A DNA stretch of 64,000 nucleotides. It comes from Bryobacterales bacterium (GTDB lineage Bacteria; Acidobacteriota; Terriglobia; Bryobacterales; Bryobacteraceae). The position numbers and the translations under genes were made by a program. Positions 9,999-19,378 of this stretch are shown in pieces; position 1 is the stretch's first letter, and each line of letters begins with the position of its first letter. The notes under the pieces were generated by a model. The model was not told the origin of the DNA, did not search any database, and saw only the letters and a program-made list of their open reading frames with translations. The DNA is taken from contig JADJOP010000001.1 in the NCBI GenBank assembly GCA_016713735.1, positions 434,001-498,000 on the forward strand. Direction: 5' to 3'.

Positions 9999-11573
9999 TC
10001 AGCACGCCGTTGCCCGAAAGATGCAAGAGCGTGGCTTCCTCGGCGCGTCGCTCGGCGCTGATGATTTCGCTGGTTGCCCCGAGTTCACGCGTCGAGGCCG
10101 GATGTAGAACTCCATGGCTTCTTCGCGCGTGGAGGTGCTGGGTTCGCTGGCGGCGTCGGGGTGGGTGGCGCGGTAGCGTTTCAGGATGAGGTCCTGGAGT
10201 TGGGTGACGACTTTGGGGTTGCGGGGGGCGAGGTCGGTGAATTCGCCGGGGTCGGCTTTGAGGTCGTAGAGGCGCTGGTAGCGGCCGGGTGTGGGGTTGT
10301 CGATCAGGTAGCCGTCGGTGCGTTTGCGGCGGCCGGAGCAGTAGGTGTACTTCCAGCGGTCGGTGCGGAGGAAGACCTCTTCGTTTTCTAGGTACTGGCT
10401 GAAGATGTGGTCGCGGCCGGTGATTTTCTTTGCCTCCAGGTAAGGCCGGAGGGAGCGGCCGTGGAGGACGGGCATGGGGTCGACGCCGAGGAGGTCGAGG
10501 ATCGTCGGAGCCACGTCAATATGCTCGGTCATGTCGTTGACGACGCCCTGGCGGACGCGGCCGGGGTAGCGGATGATGAGCGGGACGTGCATGGCGGGGT
10601 CGTAGCCGCAGTGCTTCTCGAAGCGGCCGTGCTGGCCGAGGCAGTAGCCGTGGTCGGCGAGGTAGACGACGAGGGTATCCTCTTCGAGGTTGAGCTGGCG
10701 GAGTTTGGCGAGGACGCGGCCGATGTTGCGGTCGAGGTAGCGGACGGAGGTGTAGTAGGCGGCGGCGATGCCCTGGCGCTCGGCGGGGGAGAGGTCGCGG
10801 AAGATGATGGGGATATGCCAGGCGTCTTCGGGGCCGATGCGGGGGGCTACGAAGCGCGAAGGATCGAAGTGGGCGGCGTCTTCGATGGGGAAGTCGTAGG
10901 GCGAGTGGGGTTCCTGGAAGCTGACCCAGAGGGCGAAGGGGTTGTCCTTGTTCTGCTCCATGTAGTCGCAGGCGTGCTGGACGGTGGAGGCGCTGCGCAT
11001 GTCGGCTTCATAGCGCGGGAAGGGGAGCTTTTCGGCGTTGAGCCAGATGCGGGCGGGGTCGCGGAAGGGACGCCATTGGGGCTTGGTGCGGATGTCTTCG
11101 GGGACAGGACGCTTGGGGGTGAGTTTGCGCCATTCGCCGTTGATGATGTCTTCGGTCATGCAGACGTCGAAGCCCATGAGGCCTGGGCGGCCGGGCTGAT
11201 TGAGGTGCATCTTGCCAAAGACGCCGGTGCGGTAACCGGCGCTCTTGAGCTGTTTGGCGATGGTGGGCTTCGAGGGGTCGAGCGGAGTGGAGAGCGTGGT
11301 AACGCCGGCGGCGGAGGGCATCTGGCCGGTGAGCAGCGACTGGCGTGAGGGGGTGCAGACGGGCTGGTTGCAGAAGTGGCGGGAGAAGCGGGTGCCCTGG
11401 GCGGCGAGGGCGTCGAGGTTGGGGGTGTCGGCGAGCTTGTTGCCCTGGCAGCCGAGGACGTAGCCGGCGTGGTCGTCAGCGAGGATGAAGAGGAAGTTGG
11501 GTTGGCGGCGGGGTCGCTGGGCGGCGAGAGGGGCTGCAGCAAGGGAGGCGAGGGCGTCGCGGCGGGAGATCAT
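9999..11573 (-). CDS. Exported sulfatase (choline-sulfatase/phosphonate hydrolase-like)
   Basis: A 524-residue sulfatase with an N-terminal MISRRDAL signal of twin-arginine style. Metal ligands D33-D34 and the formylglycine motif C73-T-P-S-R77 are present. Also present are GKMHLNQPG, FQEPHSPYDFP, the second metal site ADHGYCLGQHG and the C-terminal RLYDLKADPGEFTDLAP. The last 30 residues after EEAMEFYIRPR look unlike the family and may reflect rearrangement or a small indel at the 3' end. A TAGATT box lies 6 nt before the ATG. The upstream glycosyltransferase frame overlaps its first 98 bp. Confidence 0.9.
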   Translation of the reverse strand: MISRRDALASLAAAPLAAQRPRRQPNFLFILADDHAGYVLGCQGNKLADTPNLDALAAQGTRFSRHFCNQPVCTPSRQSLLTGQMPSAAGVTTLSTPLDPSKPTIAKQLKSAGYRTGVFGKMHLNQPGRPGLMGFDVCMTEDIINGEWRKLTPKRPVPEDIRTKPQWRPFRDPARIWLNAEKLPFPRYEADMRSASTVQHACDYMEQNKDNPFALWVSFQEPHSPYDFPIEDAAHFDPSRFVAPRIGPEDAWHIPIIFRDLSPAERQGIAAAYYTSVRYLDRNIGRVLAKLRQLNLEEDTLVVYLADHGYCLGQHGRFEKHCGYDPAMHVPLIIRYPGRVRQGVVNDMTEHIDVAPTILDLLGVDPMPVLHGRSLRPYLEAKKITGRDHIFSQYLENEEVFLRTDRWKYTYCSGRRKRTDGYLIDNPTPGRYQRLYDLKADPGEFTDLAPRNPKVVTQLQDLILKRYRATHPDAASEPSTSTREEAMEFYIRPRRVNSGQPAKSSAPSDAPRKPRSCIFRATAC

Positions 11574-13254
11574 GCGGCCAATCTATCACGGCGTGCCGGG
11601 TGGGGCGGTGGGCGGCGGGGGGCTTTGCGGGGCGGTGTTGGGCGGCGAGCGGGCGTTTGCCGGCGGGGAGGGTGGACTGGCGGAGGTCGTAGAGATAGAG
11701 CGACCAGCCGATGCGGGCGGTGGGCGTATAGCGTTGCAGCCAGTGGAAGGTGGGCTGGTCGAAGTAGACGTCGTGGAGATCGGTGATGGAGATGGCGACC
11801 CAGTTATCGAGCTTGTCGATTTCATGGGGCTCGCTGGCGCCGGGCAGGCCGCCGTGGCGGATGCCGTAGTGATTCAGATCGGCCATTCCGAAATAAGCGA
11901 ACTGGACGAACTCAATGCCGTGGGCGTCCATGTAGCGTTTGAGTTTGATGACGTCCTGGCCCCAGTCGAGGTTGGAATCGAGGAGGTAGTGGTGGCCCGC
12001 GGCGGGGCCTCCGGCGAAGCGGTTGAAATAGGCGAGGTAGTCGGGGTAGATGGTGGGCTGCGCGGAGAGGATGCCGGCGAAGAGGAGCGCGGGGACGGCA
12101 AGGGCGGCGCGGCGGGGCAGGGTGGAGAGGGCGGCGGCAATGAGGGCAAACAGGAAGGGGTAGAGGGGCAGCAGATGGCGCACGCCGATGTTGATGTTGC
12201 CGGCAACGGAGAGGGCGAAGTAGAGCGCCGGGTAGAGGAGGAGGGCGAGCCAGAGTAGGGCGTCGTGGCGGCGGAGGATGCGGGGAGCAACAGCGAGAGC
12301 AACGAGGAGCGCGAGCAGGGTCACTTCAGGAGTCTTGACGGCGAAGGCGACGGGGAAGTAGCGCGGGTCGCCGTGCGTGTTGACCTTGCCGAGGAGGTAG
12401 GAGCGGTGGCCGTCGGTGTTGTGCTGGCGCAGTTCGAGGATGCCAGTGACGTACTTATGGTCGCGCCAGGTGGGGACGTTGAGAGTGTGGCTGCCGTAGG
12501 TGGCGGCGCAGACGAGGAGGGCGCCCACGCAGAGGAGCGGGAGCGCGGCGAGGGCTTTGGGCCAGGAGATGCGACGGCGAAGGGCCTGGAGGGCGAGCAG
12601 TGCGGCGTGGATGGGCAGAACGTAGAAGCCGGAGAACTTGGAGGCCATGGCGAGGCCGAGGGTGAGGGCGGCGAGGGCGAGCCAGCGTTTGCGGCCGTGT
12701 TCGAGAAAGGCGAGCCAGGTGATGACGGAGAGGAAGGAGAAGAGCGTCACGGCGACATCGGTGGTGACGTAGCGGCCGTGGGCGAGGAAGTTGGGGTCGA
12801 GGGCGTAGAGGGCGAGGGCGGCGAGGGCGGCAGGTTCGCCGAAGCGGGGGCGGAGCCAGAGGGCAAGGGCGAGTCCGAGGGCGAGGGTGAGGGCGATGGT
12901 GACGGAGCGGGCGGCGGCGAGGATGGCGTCCGCGGGGCGCGTATTGCTGTAGAGGAAGAGGCGGCCCATTTCGGATTGATCGGGGAGCGACCAGTGGGGG
13001 CTCGATGTATCGAAGCGCAGGCCCATGGCGAGCAGCGGCGCGGCGCAGAGGTGTTTGGCCAGCGGCGGGTGCTCCTGGTTGAGGCGGTAGTCGGAGGTGG
13101 CCCAGTAGCTGTAGCCGGCGGTGAGGTGGACAGCTTCGTCGTAGGTTTGGGCTTCGAGCGAAGCGGTGTGGAATTGCAGCGCGCCCATCGTGACGAGAAG
13201 CGCGGCGGTGAGGGCAAGGAAGAGCGGGTTAGGGACGCGGGGCGGCGCGGACAT
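11476..13254 (-). CDS. Polytopic membrane glycosyltransferase (GT39/ArnT-like)
   Basis: A 592-residue integral membrane protein. The start was taken at 13254 (MSAPPRVPNPLFLALTAAL), where the first membrane helix begins; the open frame continues to 13629 but that part belongs to the broken upstream gene. The first periplasmic loop has YDEAVHLTAGY and NQEHPPLAK, matching the acidic pair and the EHPP motif of lipid-phosphate-sugar-dependent glycosyltransferases such as PMT and ArnT. About ten hydrophobic helices follow, with GVRHLLPLYPFLF and a periplasmic DSNLDWGQDVIKLKRY segment. The acceptor is unknown. The last ~30 codons overlap the sulfatase start and are low-complexity Pro/Arg, so the true stop may be earlier. 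Confidence 0.8.
   Translation of the reverse strand: MSAPPRVPNPLFLALTAALLVTMGALQFHTASLEAQTYDEAVHLTAGYSYWATSDYRLNQEHPPLAKHLCAAPLLAMGLRFDTSSPHWSLPDQSEMGRLFLYSNTRPADAILAAARSVTIALTLALGLALALWLRPRFGEPAALAALALYALDPNFLAHGRYVTTDVAVTLFSFLSVITWLAFLEHGRKRWLALAALTLGLAMASKFSGFYVLPIHAALLALQALRRRISWPKALAALPLLCVGALLVCAATYGSHTLNVPTWRDHKYVTGILELRQHNTDGHRSYLLGKVNTHGDPRYFPVAFAVKTPEVTLLALLVALAVAPRILRRHDALLWLALLLYPALYFALSVAGNINIGVRHLLPLYPFLFALIAAALSTLPRRAALAVPALLFAGILSAQPTIYPDYLAYFNRFAGGPAAGHHYLLDSNLDWGQDVIKLKRYMDAHGIEFVQFAYFGMADLNHYGIRHGGLPGASEPHEIDKLDNWVAISITDLHDVYFDQPTFHWLQRYTPTARIGWSLYLYDLRQSTLPAGKRPLAAQHRPAKPPAAHRPTRHAVIDWPHDLPPRRPRLPCCSPSRRPATPPPTQLPLHPR
11580..11585 (-). promoter_or_regulatory. Candidate -10 box (TAGATT), leaderless sulfatase transcript
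   Basis: On the minus strand TAGATT is followed by six bases and then the ATG at 11573, with no Shine-Dalgarno sequence between. Confidence 0.45.
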
Positions 13255-14775
13255 GCAGTCGCAGGTAGGGGCTGCCGGCCAGGGGATCGGGGTGAAACCA
13301 GCCCGAACCGGACGGCGAGACCACTTCAAAATAGTAGCGGAGATCGCCTTGGGGCGTGCGAGGATGAGGCCCCCCATTGAGGGCGCGAGGCCGGGGATTC
13401 GACAGGTGTGGAAGCGTCCACGAGCCGTCAGGTAGTGAAGACGGACGTTGCTCACCTTGCTGGCGGTGGGAATGCGCAGCGAGGCGTGAGCGGCTTCCCC
13501 GCCACGGGCGTTCGGAGGAACGTGAACGAACGGGTGACCGGACCCTTCGGTTAGGGGCGCCACGCGGGAGCGAGGCGGCTGGAGTGAAGCCGGCGAAGGC
13601 CCGGCCATCGCGCGGGATGGGTCCAGCACTCGGCAACGGGCGGGGCGATGGGCGTCCGGCGGCGCGAGACGGCATCGGTGGCGGGCGGCGGCGGCCTTTG
13701 GAGATTCACGCTGGGCGAGGTAGAGCGCGGAGTCGTGGCCCGGTGGCGCGCACCATGGCGGCGGCTTCGGCGGGCGAGGAGTTCACGCGCCTTCATGCGG
13801 CCGTAGTCGATCAAGGGCTGCAAGGCGGCGAGTTCGGTTTTGAGGGGAGCTGGGCGTCTTCAGCGTCGCGGGCGAGGCCGCTGATAAGGCGGTGGCTAAC
13901 TGCAGAGGCGTGTAGCGGGCGGTGGCGGGCTGGGCGGTGGTTTCGGCGGGGAGAGCAGGAAGCGCTGGGGCGGGAGGAAGGTGAGGCAGCGCGAGGCCAG
14001 TGAGAGGGCGGACCAGGCGGCGCCGGCCGGATGAGGCTGGAAGCGGTCGCTGAGCAGAGATGCCCATCGCTTGGGGAGCTGTCCTCGGCGCCATGACCGA
14101 TGCGAAGGCCCTCAGACGGCGTAGAAGGGCATTGTGGAGCGCGAAGGGCAGGCGTGCGGGGAATGACGAAGCCGTGGAAGCCTTCGGAGGTCGGCGTCCA
14201 GGCCAGCAGGCGGCTGACGGGGCCGGGATCGGCCCAGGGAATGGCGGTGGAAGCTACGGGAAGCTCGACTGTCGAGGAGTCCGGTTGTATCGGGGTGAGG
14301 GCGAGTTTGAGGCCGAATTGGGCGGCCAGGGTGGGCGAGAGGTCGCGGGGCGGCTCGGGAACGATGAGCAGGGTGTTGAAGCGCGAGGAGGCGAGCAGGG
14401 CCAACAGGGAACGGAGATCGTCGCCGGTAGGGAGGTCAGCGCGGTTGAGGCGCACGGCGCGGACGGCGAGGGCGGGCGAGGCGGTGGTGTCGCGCAGGCG
14501 GCCGTGTTCGCGCATCTGGTGGGCGGCTTCGAAGAGACCGTACATGAGGCCGCGGAGAGTCGCCGGCCGTAGATGGTCTGAGAAGCCGTGATGCTGGGGA
14601 AGGACCTCAGGCGCGGCCGCGCGTCGAGGAGATTGGCGCGGATGCGAGTGGCGCTCAGGAACTTCCGGCCGTCACGCGAGGAGGCCGCTGGCGTGGCGCC
14701 TGAAGACACGAGTTCGCGCGGGCCGGCCCACGCGGCGAAAGTGCACAGGAGCAGAATCGCTCCCCGTGAGAAGGT
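13229..14775 (-). pseudogene. Multiply frameshifted gene for an exported protein, glycoside-hydrolase-like
   Basis: No single frame spans this region, but minus-strand fragments in all three frames read as one protein. In order they are a signal-peptide-like ILLLCTFAAWA near 14740, then RGLMYGLFEAAHQM, NRADLPTGDDLRSLLALLASSRFNTLLIV, KRWASLLSDRF, LIDYGRMKARELLAR, HPFVHVPPNARGGE, VSNVRLHYL and finally YYFEVVSPSGSGWF. The RGLMYGL and RFNTLL pieces resemble the domains before the catalytic barrel in GH20/GH67-like proteins; that is inference. At least five shifts are needed. Real decay and poor sequence quality are both possible. The last fragment stops at 13229, overlapping the glycosyltransferase start. 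Confidence 0.6.
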
Positions 14776-14886
14776 GCAAGTTCAGAACCTCGAGACACGC
14801 GGCGGCCAGGAAGCCGGTCAGGCGAGCCCCTGGGGACACGTGGCGCGCGTAGTCAATTTCGGTTGGTGCCCAGCAGTAGCTACCGC

Positions 14887-16602
14887 TCAACGCAGGTCGC
14901 GCAGAGTGGCGCTCCAGGGGGCGTAGCCGCGGGCGGCGGAGAAGGGATCGTCTTCGACGACGTAGGCGAGGTCGAAGACGCGGTCGAGGGTGAATTCGGG
15001 GAGGCGCTCGGCGAAGCGCCAGGCCTTCATGGTGAGCTGTTTGCCGGCGTGGGCGGCTTTGAAGCGGAGGTGCTTCTCCTTCATGACGGTGGGCGGGAAA
15101 GGGAAGCTGGCGTGGGAGGTCATCAACACCGGGGCGGCGTTGCCCTGGCCGAAGGGACCGAGCTTGAGCAGGGCGGCGACGGTGGCGTCGGTGAGTTCCT
15201 GGAAGCTGGCGGCGGCGTCGATTTTGAGGCGGGGGCGGAGGTCGTCTTCGTGGAGCACGGTGCGGGCGTGGGCGTCGAAGCGGGCGCGGAATTCGGGGAT
15301 GCGATCAGCGGGAAGCGTGACGCCGGCTGCGTGGGAGTGCCCGCCGAATTTGGTGAAGAGCTCGCGCATGGATTCGAGGGCATCGAGGAGATGAAACGCT
15401 TCGATGCTGCGGCCGGAGCCGGAGGCTTCGCCGGTGGCGGGGTCGATGGTGAGCACGAACACGGGGCGGTGGTAGCGCTCGACGAGGCGGCTGGCGACGA
15501 TGCCGACGACGCCTTTGTGCCATCCCTCGCCGGCGAAGACAAGGGCGCGTTCATCGGGATGGACCTGGGCCTCGAGGCAGGCTTCAAGGGTGTCGGCCTC
15601 GGTCTGCTGGCGCTCGGCGTTCCATTCGTGGAGTTGCTGGGCAATGGTGAGGGCGTGGGTGGCGTCGTTGGTGAGGAAGAGCTCGATCACCTGGCCGGCG
15701 TCGGCCATGCGGCCGGCGGCGTTGATGCGCGGGGCGATGCGGAAGGCCACCTGCCCGGCGCTGGGTTCATCGCCTTCCTGAAAGCCGGCCACCTGGAGAA
15801 GCGCGCGCAGGCCGGCGTTGCGAACGCGGGTGAGGCCGTTGAGGCCGTGGTGGACGATGATGCGGTTCTCACCGGTGAGCGGGACGACGTCGGCGACGGT
15901 GGCGATGGCGACCATTTTGAGGAACGACTCGGTGAGGGCGCGGACGCGGGCCGGTTCCCAGGCGAGTGAGTCCATGAGAGCCTGAACGAGCTTGAAGGCG
16001 ACGCCGGCGCCGCAGAGGTTCTTCTCGGGATAGTCGCAATCGGGGCGATTGGGATTGAGCACGGCGAGGGCGGGCGGCAGGGCCTCTTCGGGAAGGTGGT
16101 GATCGGTGACGATGACGTCGATGCCGAGTTCGCGGGCGCGTTCGACGACGGAGGCGGCGCGGATGCCGGTATCGACGCTGACGATGAGGCCGACCTTATC
16201 GCGCGAGGCCTGCTCGATCACCTCCTCGCGCATGCCGTAGCCGTCGCGGATGCGGTGCGGGACAAAGTAGTGGGCATCGGCGCCCGCCAGGGCGAGGGCC
16301 TTCATCAGGATGACGATGCTGGTGGTGCCGTCGACATCGTAGTCGCCATAGAGGAGGATGCGTTCGTGGGCACCGATGGCGCGGCGGATGCGGGCCACGG
16401 CGTCGCCCATGCCGGTGAGCAGGTGGGGCGGGTGCAGATCGTCGAGGCGCGGATTGAGAAATGCCGAGGCGGCTTCAGCGGTGGTGTGGCCGCGATGGAC
16501 GAGGATGCGGGCGACCAGGGCTGGGATGCCGAGCTGGCGGGCGAGCGTTTCGACGAGAGCGTTGTCGGGTGAGGGGAGAATCCAGCGCGCGGAGAGTGCC
16601 AT
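14887..16602 (-). CDS. recJ: Single-stranded-DNA-specific exonuclease RecJ
   Basis: A 571-residue 5'-3' ssDNA exonuclease used in RecF-pathway recombination and mismatch repair. The DHH-family motifs are complete: GDYDVDG (D87, D89, D91), SVDTGI, TDHHLP (D167-H168-H169), NLCGAGVAFK, RINAAGRM, and the DHHA1 segment GGHSHAAG at 420-427. The length is normal for bacterial RecJ. The gene starts 9 bp after the stop of the small acidic protein, so it sits at the end of the operon that also encodes the microcompartment-type aldehyde dehydrogenase. That is an odd but probably incidental partnership. Confidence 0.95.
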   Translation of the reverse strand: MALSARWILPSPDNALVETLARQLGIPALVARILVHRGHTTAEAASAFLNPRLDDLHPPHLLTGMGDAVARIRRAIGAHERILLYGDYDVDGTTSIVILMKALALAGADAHYFVPHRIRDGYGMREEVIEQASRDKVGLIVSVDTGIRAASVVERARELGIDVIVTDHHLPEEALPPALAVLNPNRPDCDYPEKNLCGAGVAFKLVQALMDSLAWEPARVRALTESFLKMVAIATVADVVPLTGENRIIVHHGLNGLTRVRNAGLRALLQVAGFQEGDEPSAGQVAFRIAPRINAAGRMADAGQVIELFLTNDATHALTIAQQLHEWNAERQQTEADTLEACLEAQVHPDERALVFAGEGWHKGVVGIVASRLVERYHRPVFVLTIDPATGEASGSGRSIEAFHLLDALESMRELFTKFGGHSHAAGVTLPADRIPEFRARFDAHARTVLHEDDLRPRLKIDAAASFQELTDATVAALLKLGPFGQGNAAPVLMTSHASFPFPPTVMKEKHLRFKAAHAGKQLTMKAWRFAERLPEFTLDRVFDLAYVVEDDPFSAARGYAPWSATLRDLR

Positions 16603-16611
16603 CGCGCGGGG

Positions 16612-17115
16612 TCAGTTTTGCGAGAAGTAGCCGCCCATGGGGCCGCCCTCTTCATCGCCGGCGGCGTGTTCGATGGCGTCGTCGAGATCTTCGATCATGT
16701 CGAGCAGTTCGTCGTACCAGGGCGTGGAGATGTGGAAGATGTAGGTGATGCCCTCGAAGTCGAAGGAGAGTTCAAGGGAGCTGGTGAAGCCCTCATAGCC
16801 GCGGAGCTTTTTGAAGGTGCGTTCGAAGTCGCGGGCATCCTCGCGGGAGAGGTCGGTGGTATCGATACGTTCGCGGACCTGGTCCAGCAACTGCGTGGTG
16901 AGCTTCTGGTGCGAGAAGACGAGCATGCGGACGCCGAGACGTTCGGCGCAGACGAGGTAGTCGTGGAAGTCGGGCGACTTGATGACATCCCAGTCCACCT
17001 GCGAGCGGTTTTCCAAGGCGCGATGATGGCCGCGGAAGACGGCGAAGGGGCGGGTGGCGAGGTCGCGTTCCACCTCTGCGCACAACGTATCCAAGTCCTG
17101 ACGGATTTCGCTCAT
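16612..17115 (-). CDS. Small acidic cytoplasmic protein of unknown function
   Basis: A 167-residue protein without signal or membrane segment, rich in Asp and Glu, with FDFEGITYIFHISTPWYDELLDMIEDLDDA as its most distinctive stretch. I do not recognise the family. It is tightly packed, 9 bp after the aldehyde dehydrogenase and 9 bp before recJ, which argues for a real expressed gene. No catalytic motif is evident. The C-terminal GGPMGGYFSQN tail looks flexible. Confidence 0.75.
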   Translation of the reverse strand: MSEIRQDLDTLCAEVERDLATRPFAVFRGHHRALENRSQVDWDVIKSPDFHDYLVCAERLGVRMLVFSHQKLTTQLLDQVRERIDTTDLSREDARDFERTFKKLRGYEGFTSSLELSFDFEGITYIFHISTPWYDELLDMIEDLDDAIEHAAGDEEGGPMGGYFSQN

Positions 17116-17124
17116 GGGATTCCT

Positions 17125-18957
17125 CTAACGCTGTGCGACCACGAGGAGGTCATGTTGCGCGGCCAGTTCGCGCGCGGCTGGCGTGACGATGGTGCGCGGG
17201 CCGATGTAGATCTTCTGCGATTTGTGCAAGGCGGTGCGGACATCGGCCTCGCAGACAAAGTCGACGATGTCGATGGTGGGGGCCGGGATGGAGGGGGCGG
17301 GTGGCGGTGGAGCCGGGGTGGCGGCGGCGGGGGCGCTAGCCACGGGTTTGGGGGAGCATCCGCCGCTACAGCCACAGGAGGAAGCCGGGGGCGGCGGCGG
17401 AGCGAAGTACGCCGGGGCGCGCTTGGACTGCAGGAAGCGGTCGACGATGCTGGCCACGGGCGGGGGAGCGCTGGGGGTGCGAGGAGCAGGCGGGGCGGCG
17501 CTGGAGATGCCGCGCTGGGCGAGGAAGCGCTCGACGGCGCCGGCGATCGCGTTGCGGGTTGTGGAGACGGCCGCGCCGGGCTGCTGATCGGGGAATGCTT
17601 CTTCCGGCGTGCGCACGACATAGGCGAGGCGCTTCACATTGATGAGATGGAGCGGGCCGACGTTGTCAGAGGTAATGTTGCCGGCCATGGCGCCGCAGCC
17701 GAGGGTCATGGAAGGCTGGATGCCGGTGGTGATGCCGGTAGAGCCTTGGGGTGTGGGCGTGTTGACCAGAACGCGGAAGGCCGGCATGCGGATGCCGAAC
17801 TCACGCGTGCGGGCGTCGTTGGTGGAGTAGATGGCGCAGGTGTGGCCGAGGCCGCCGAACTTGAGAATGGCCTGGCTGGCCCGGACCTGCTCCTCCCAGC
17901 CATCGACAAAGAGCAGCGACAGCACGGGCGAGAGCTTCTCCATTGAGAGGGGATGCTGTTTGCCGACACCGGCGATTTCGACGGCGAGGATGGAGGTGCC
18001 CGCCGGGACTTCGAAGCCGGCCATTTGAGCGATCCGGGCCGGCGACTGGCCGACGCAATCGGCATTGATGCCGAACTTCGGCGTGATGAGCAGTTTCGCC
18101 AGCGCCTGGCACTGGGCCTCGTTGCAGATGTAGGCCTTCTGATCGCGCAGGGCGGCGAGGACGGCCTCACGGCGGCCGCGGCTGGCGATGAGGGTTTGCT
18201 CGCTTGAACAGACCGTGCCGTAATCGAACGCCTTGCCGACGACGACCTTGGCCACGCAGTCGTTCACATCATAGGAGTCATCGAGGAGGACGGGGACGTT
18301 GCCGGGGCCAACGCCGAAGGCGGGCTTGCCGCTGGAGTAGGCGGCGCGGACCATGCCCGAACCGCCGGTGGCGAGGATGACGCCCGTGCGGGGGTGTTTC
18401 ATGAGGGCGTTGGTGCCCTCCATGGTGGCCGTGCCGACGCATTGGATGATGTCGGGCGGCGCGCCGGCCGAGAGTGCGGCCTGATAGAGCACGTCGGCGG
18501 CGTCGCAGGTGCAGCGGGCGGCGCGGGGATGGGGGCTGAGGACGATGGCGTTGCCGGCCTTGAGCGAAACGATGGACTTGTAGAACGCCGTGGAGGTGGG
18601 GTTGGTGGTGGGCAGGATGGCGGCGATGACACCGACCGGGACGCCGATTTCCACCAACTTCTTTTCGGGAACTTCGCGCAGGACGCCGACGGTTTTCATG
18701 CCGCGGATGGAGCGGGGCAGAAGGTCAGAGCAGAGCAGGTTTTTGGCGAGCTTGTCTTTGGCGTTGCCCATGCCGGTCTCTTCGACGGCGGCTTCGGCGA
18801 GGCGTTGGGAGTGAGCGCGGCCGGCGGCGGCCATGGCCTCAACGATGGCATCCACACGATCCTGCGAATAGGTGCGGTAGATCTGAAATGCGGCGTAGGC
18901 CTTGTCGACCTTCGTGCGTACTTCCTGGATTGAAATGAGATCAGCGTCGGCGAGCAT
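17125..18957 (-). CDS. Microcompartment-type CoA-acylating aldehyde dehydrogenase with EutQ-like tail
   Basis: A 610-residue protein. Residues 1-450 form an EutE/PduP-type dehydrogenase, which turns an aldehyde, NAD+ and CoA into acyl-CoA and NADH. It shows the ILPTTNPTSTAFYKSIVSLK segment, a Gly-rich ATGGSGMV loop and the catalytic Cys250 in TVCSSEQTL. The remaining 160 residues are unusual: two short amphipathic helices with VERFL (about 470-484) and IVDRFL (501-514), a Cys-rich SSCGCSGGCSP (526-536), a Pro/Ala linker, and a final segment (562-610) with TIVTPAARELA, like the ITPEAREVA start of EutQ. The helices look like encapsulation peptides. A BMC-H shell gene lies directly upstream. Confidence 0.9.
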   Translation of the reverse strand: MLADADLISIQEVRTKVDKAYAAFQIYRTYSQDRVDAIVEAMAAAGRAHSQRLAEAAVEETGMGNAKDKLAKNLLCSDLLPRSIRGMKTVGVLREVPEKKLVEIGVPVGVIAAILPTTNPTSTAFYKSIVSLKAGNAIVLSPHPRAARCTCDAADVLYQAALSAGAPPDIIQCVGTATMEGTNALMKHPRTGVILATGGSGMVRAAYSSGKPAFGVGPGNVPVLLDDSYDVNDCVAKVVVGKAFDYGTVCSSEQTLIASRGRREAVLAALRDQKAYICNEAQCQALAKLLITPKFGINADCVGQSPARIAQMAGFEVPAGTSILAVEIAGVGKQHPLSMEKLSPVLSLLFVDGWEEQVRASQAILKFGGLGHTCAIYSTNDARTREFGIRMPAFRVLVNTPTPQGSTGITTGIQPSMTLGCGAMAGNITSDNVGPLHLINVKRLAYVVRTPEEAFPDQQPGAAVSTTRNAIAGAVERFLAQRGISSAAPPAPRTPSAPPPVASIVDRFLQSKRAPAYFAPPPPPASSCGCSGGCSPKPVASAPAAATPAPPPPAPSIPAPTIDIVDFVCEADVRTALHKSQKIYIGPRTIVTPAARELAAQHDLLVVAQR

Positions 18958-19008
18958 GGACGGTCCTCAGGGCTGGTGGGCCCGGTTACTGGAGAGGGGA
19001 CGAGCGGA

Positions 19009-19301
19009 TCAGCCGAGAGCTTTGTCGCCCTTCCTGGCGCCGGGCAGGACCTTTCCACGTCTTCATGCGGATTGGGGATGACGTGGACGGCAACGAGCTC
19101 ACCCACGCGGCGGGCAGCGGCGGCTCCGGCATCGGTGGCGGCCTTGACCGCGCCCACGTCGCCGCGAACGGTGACCGTGACAAAGCCGGCGCCGATGAAC
19201 TCCTTGCCGGTCAGCGTCACGTTGGCCGTCTTCACCATTGCATCGGCGGCCTCGATGGCCCCGATAAGGCCCTTCGTTTCCACCATTCCAAGCGCTTCCA
19301 T
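19009..19301 (-). CDS. BMC-H microcompartment shell protein (PduA/EutM/CcmK type), frameshifted near the end
   Basis: The hexagonal tile of a bacterial microcompartment shell. MEALGMVETKGLIGAIEAAD opens the BMC fold; KANVTL-like, GAGFVTVTVRGDVGAVKAA and VHVIPNPHEDVE follow. As written the frame runs on to 18696, adding 120 unlikely residues across the next gene's start. Restoring one A in the AAA at 19052-19054 (minus strand) gives EDVEKVLPG and a stop at 19009, a normal shell protein of about 97 residues ending in the conserved LP region. GAGGAG precedes the start. No pentamer (BMC-P) or trimer gene is in the window. Confidence 0.85.
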
Positions 19302-19378
19302 GGGACACTCCTCGACCGGCGCACGCCTTGCACGGGGCGGCCGGATTCTTCAAGGTATCACAGATGCTCCCCACCGGC

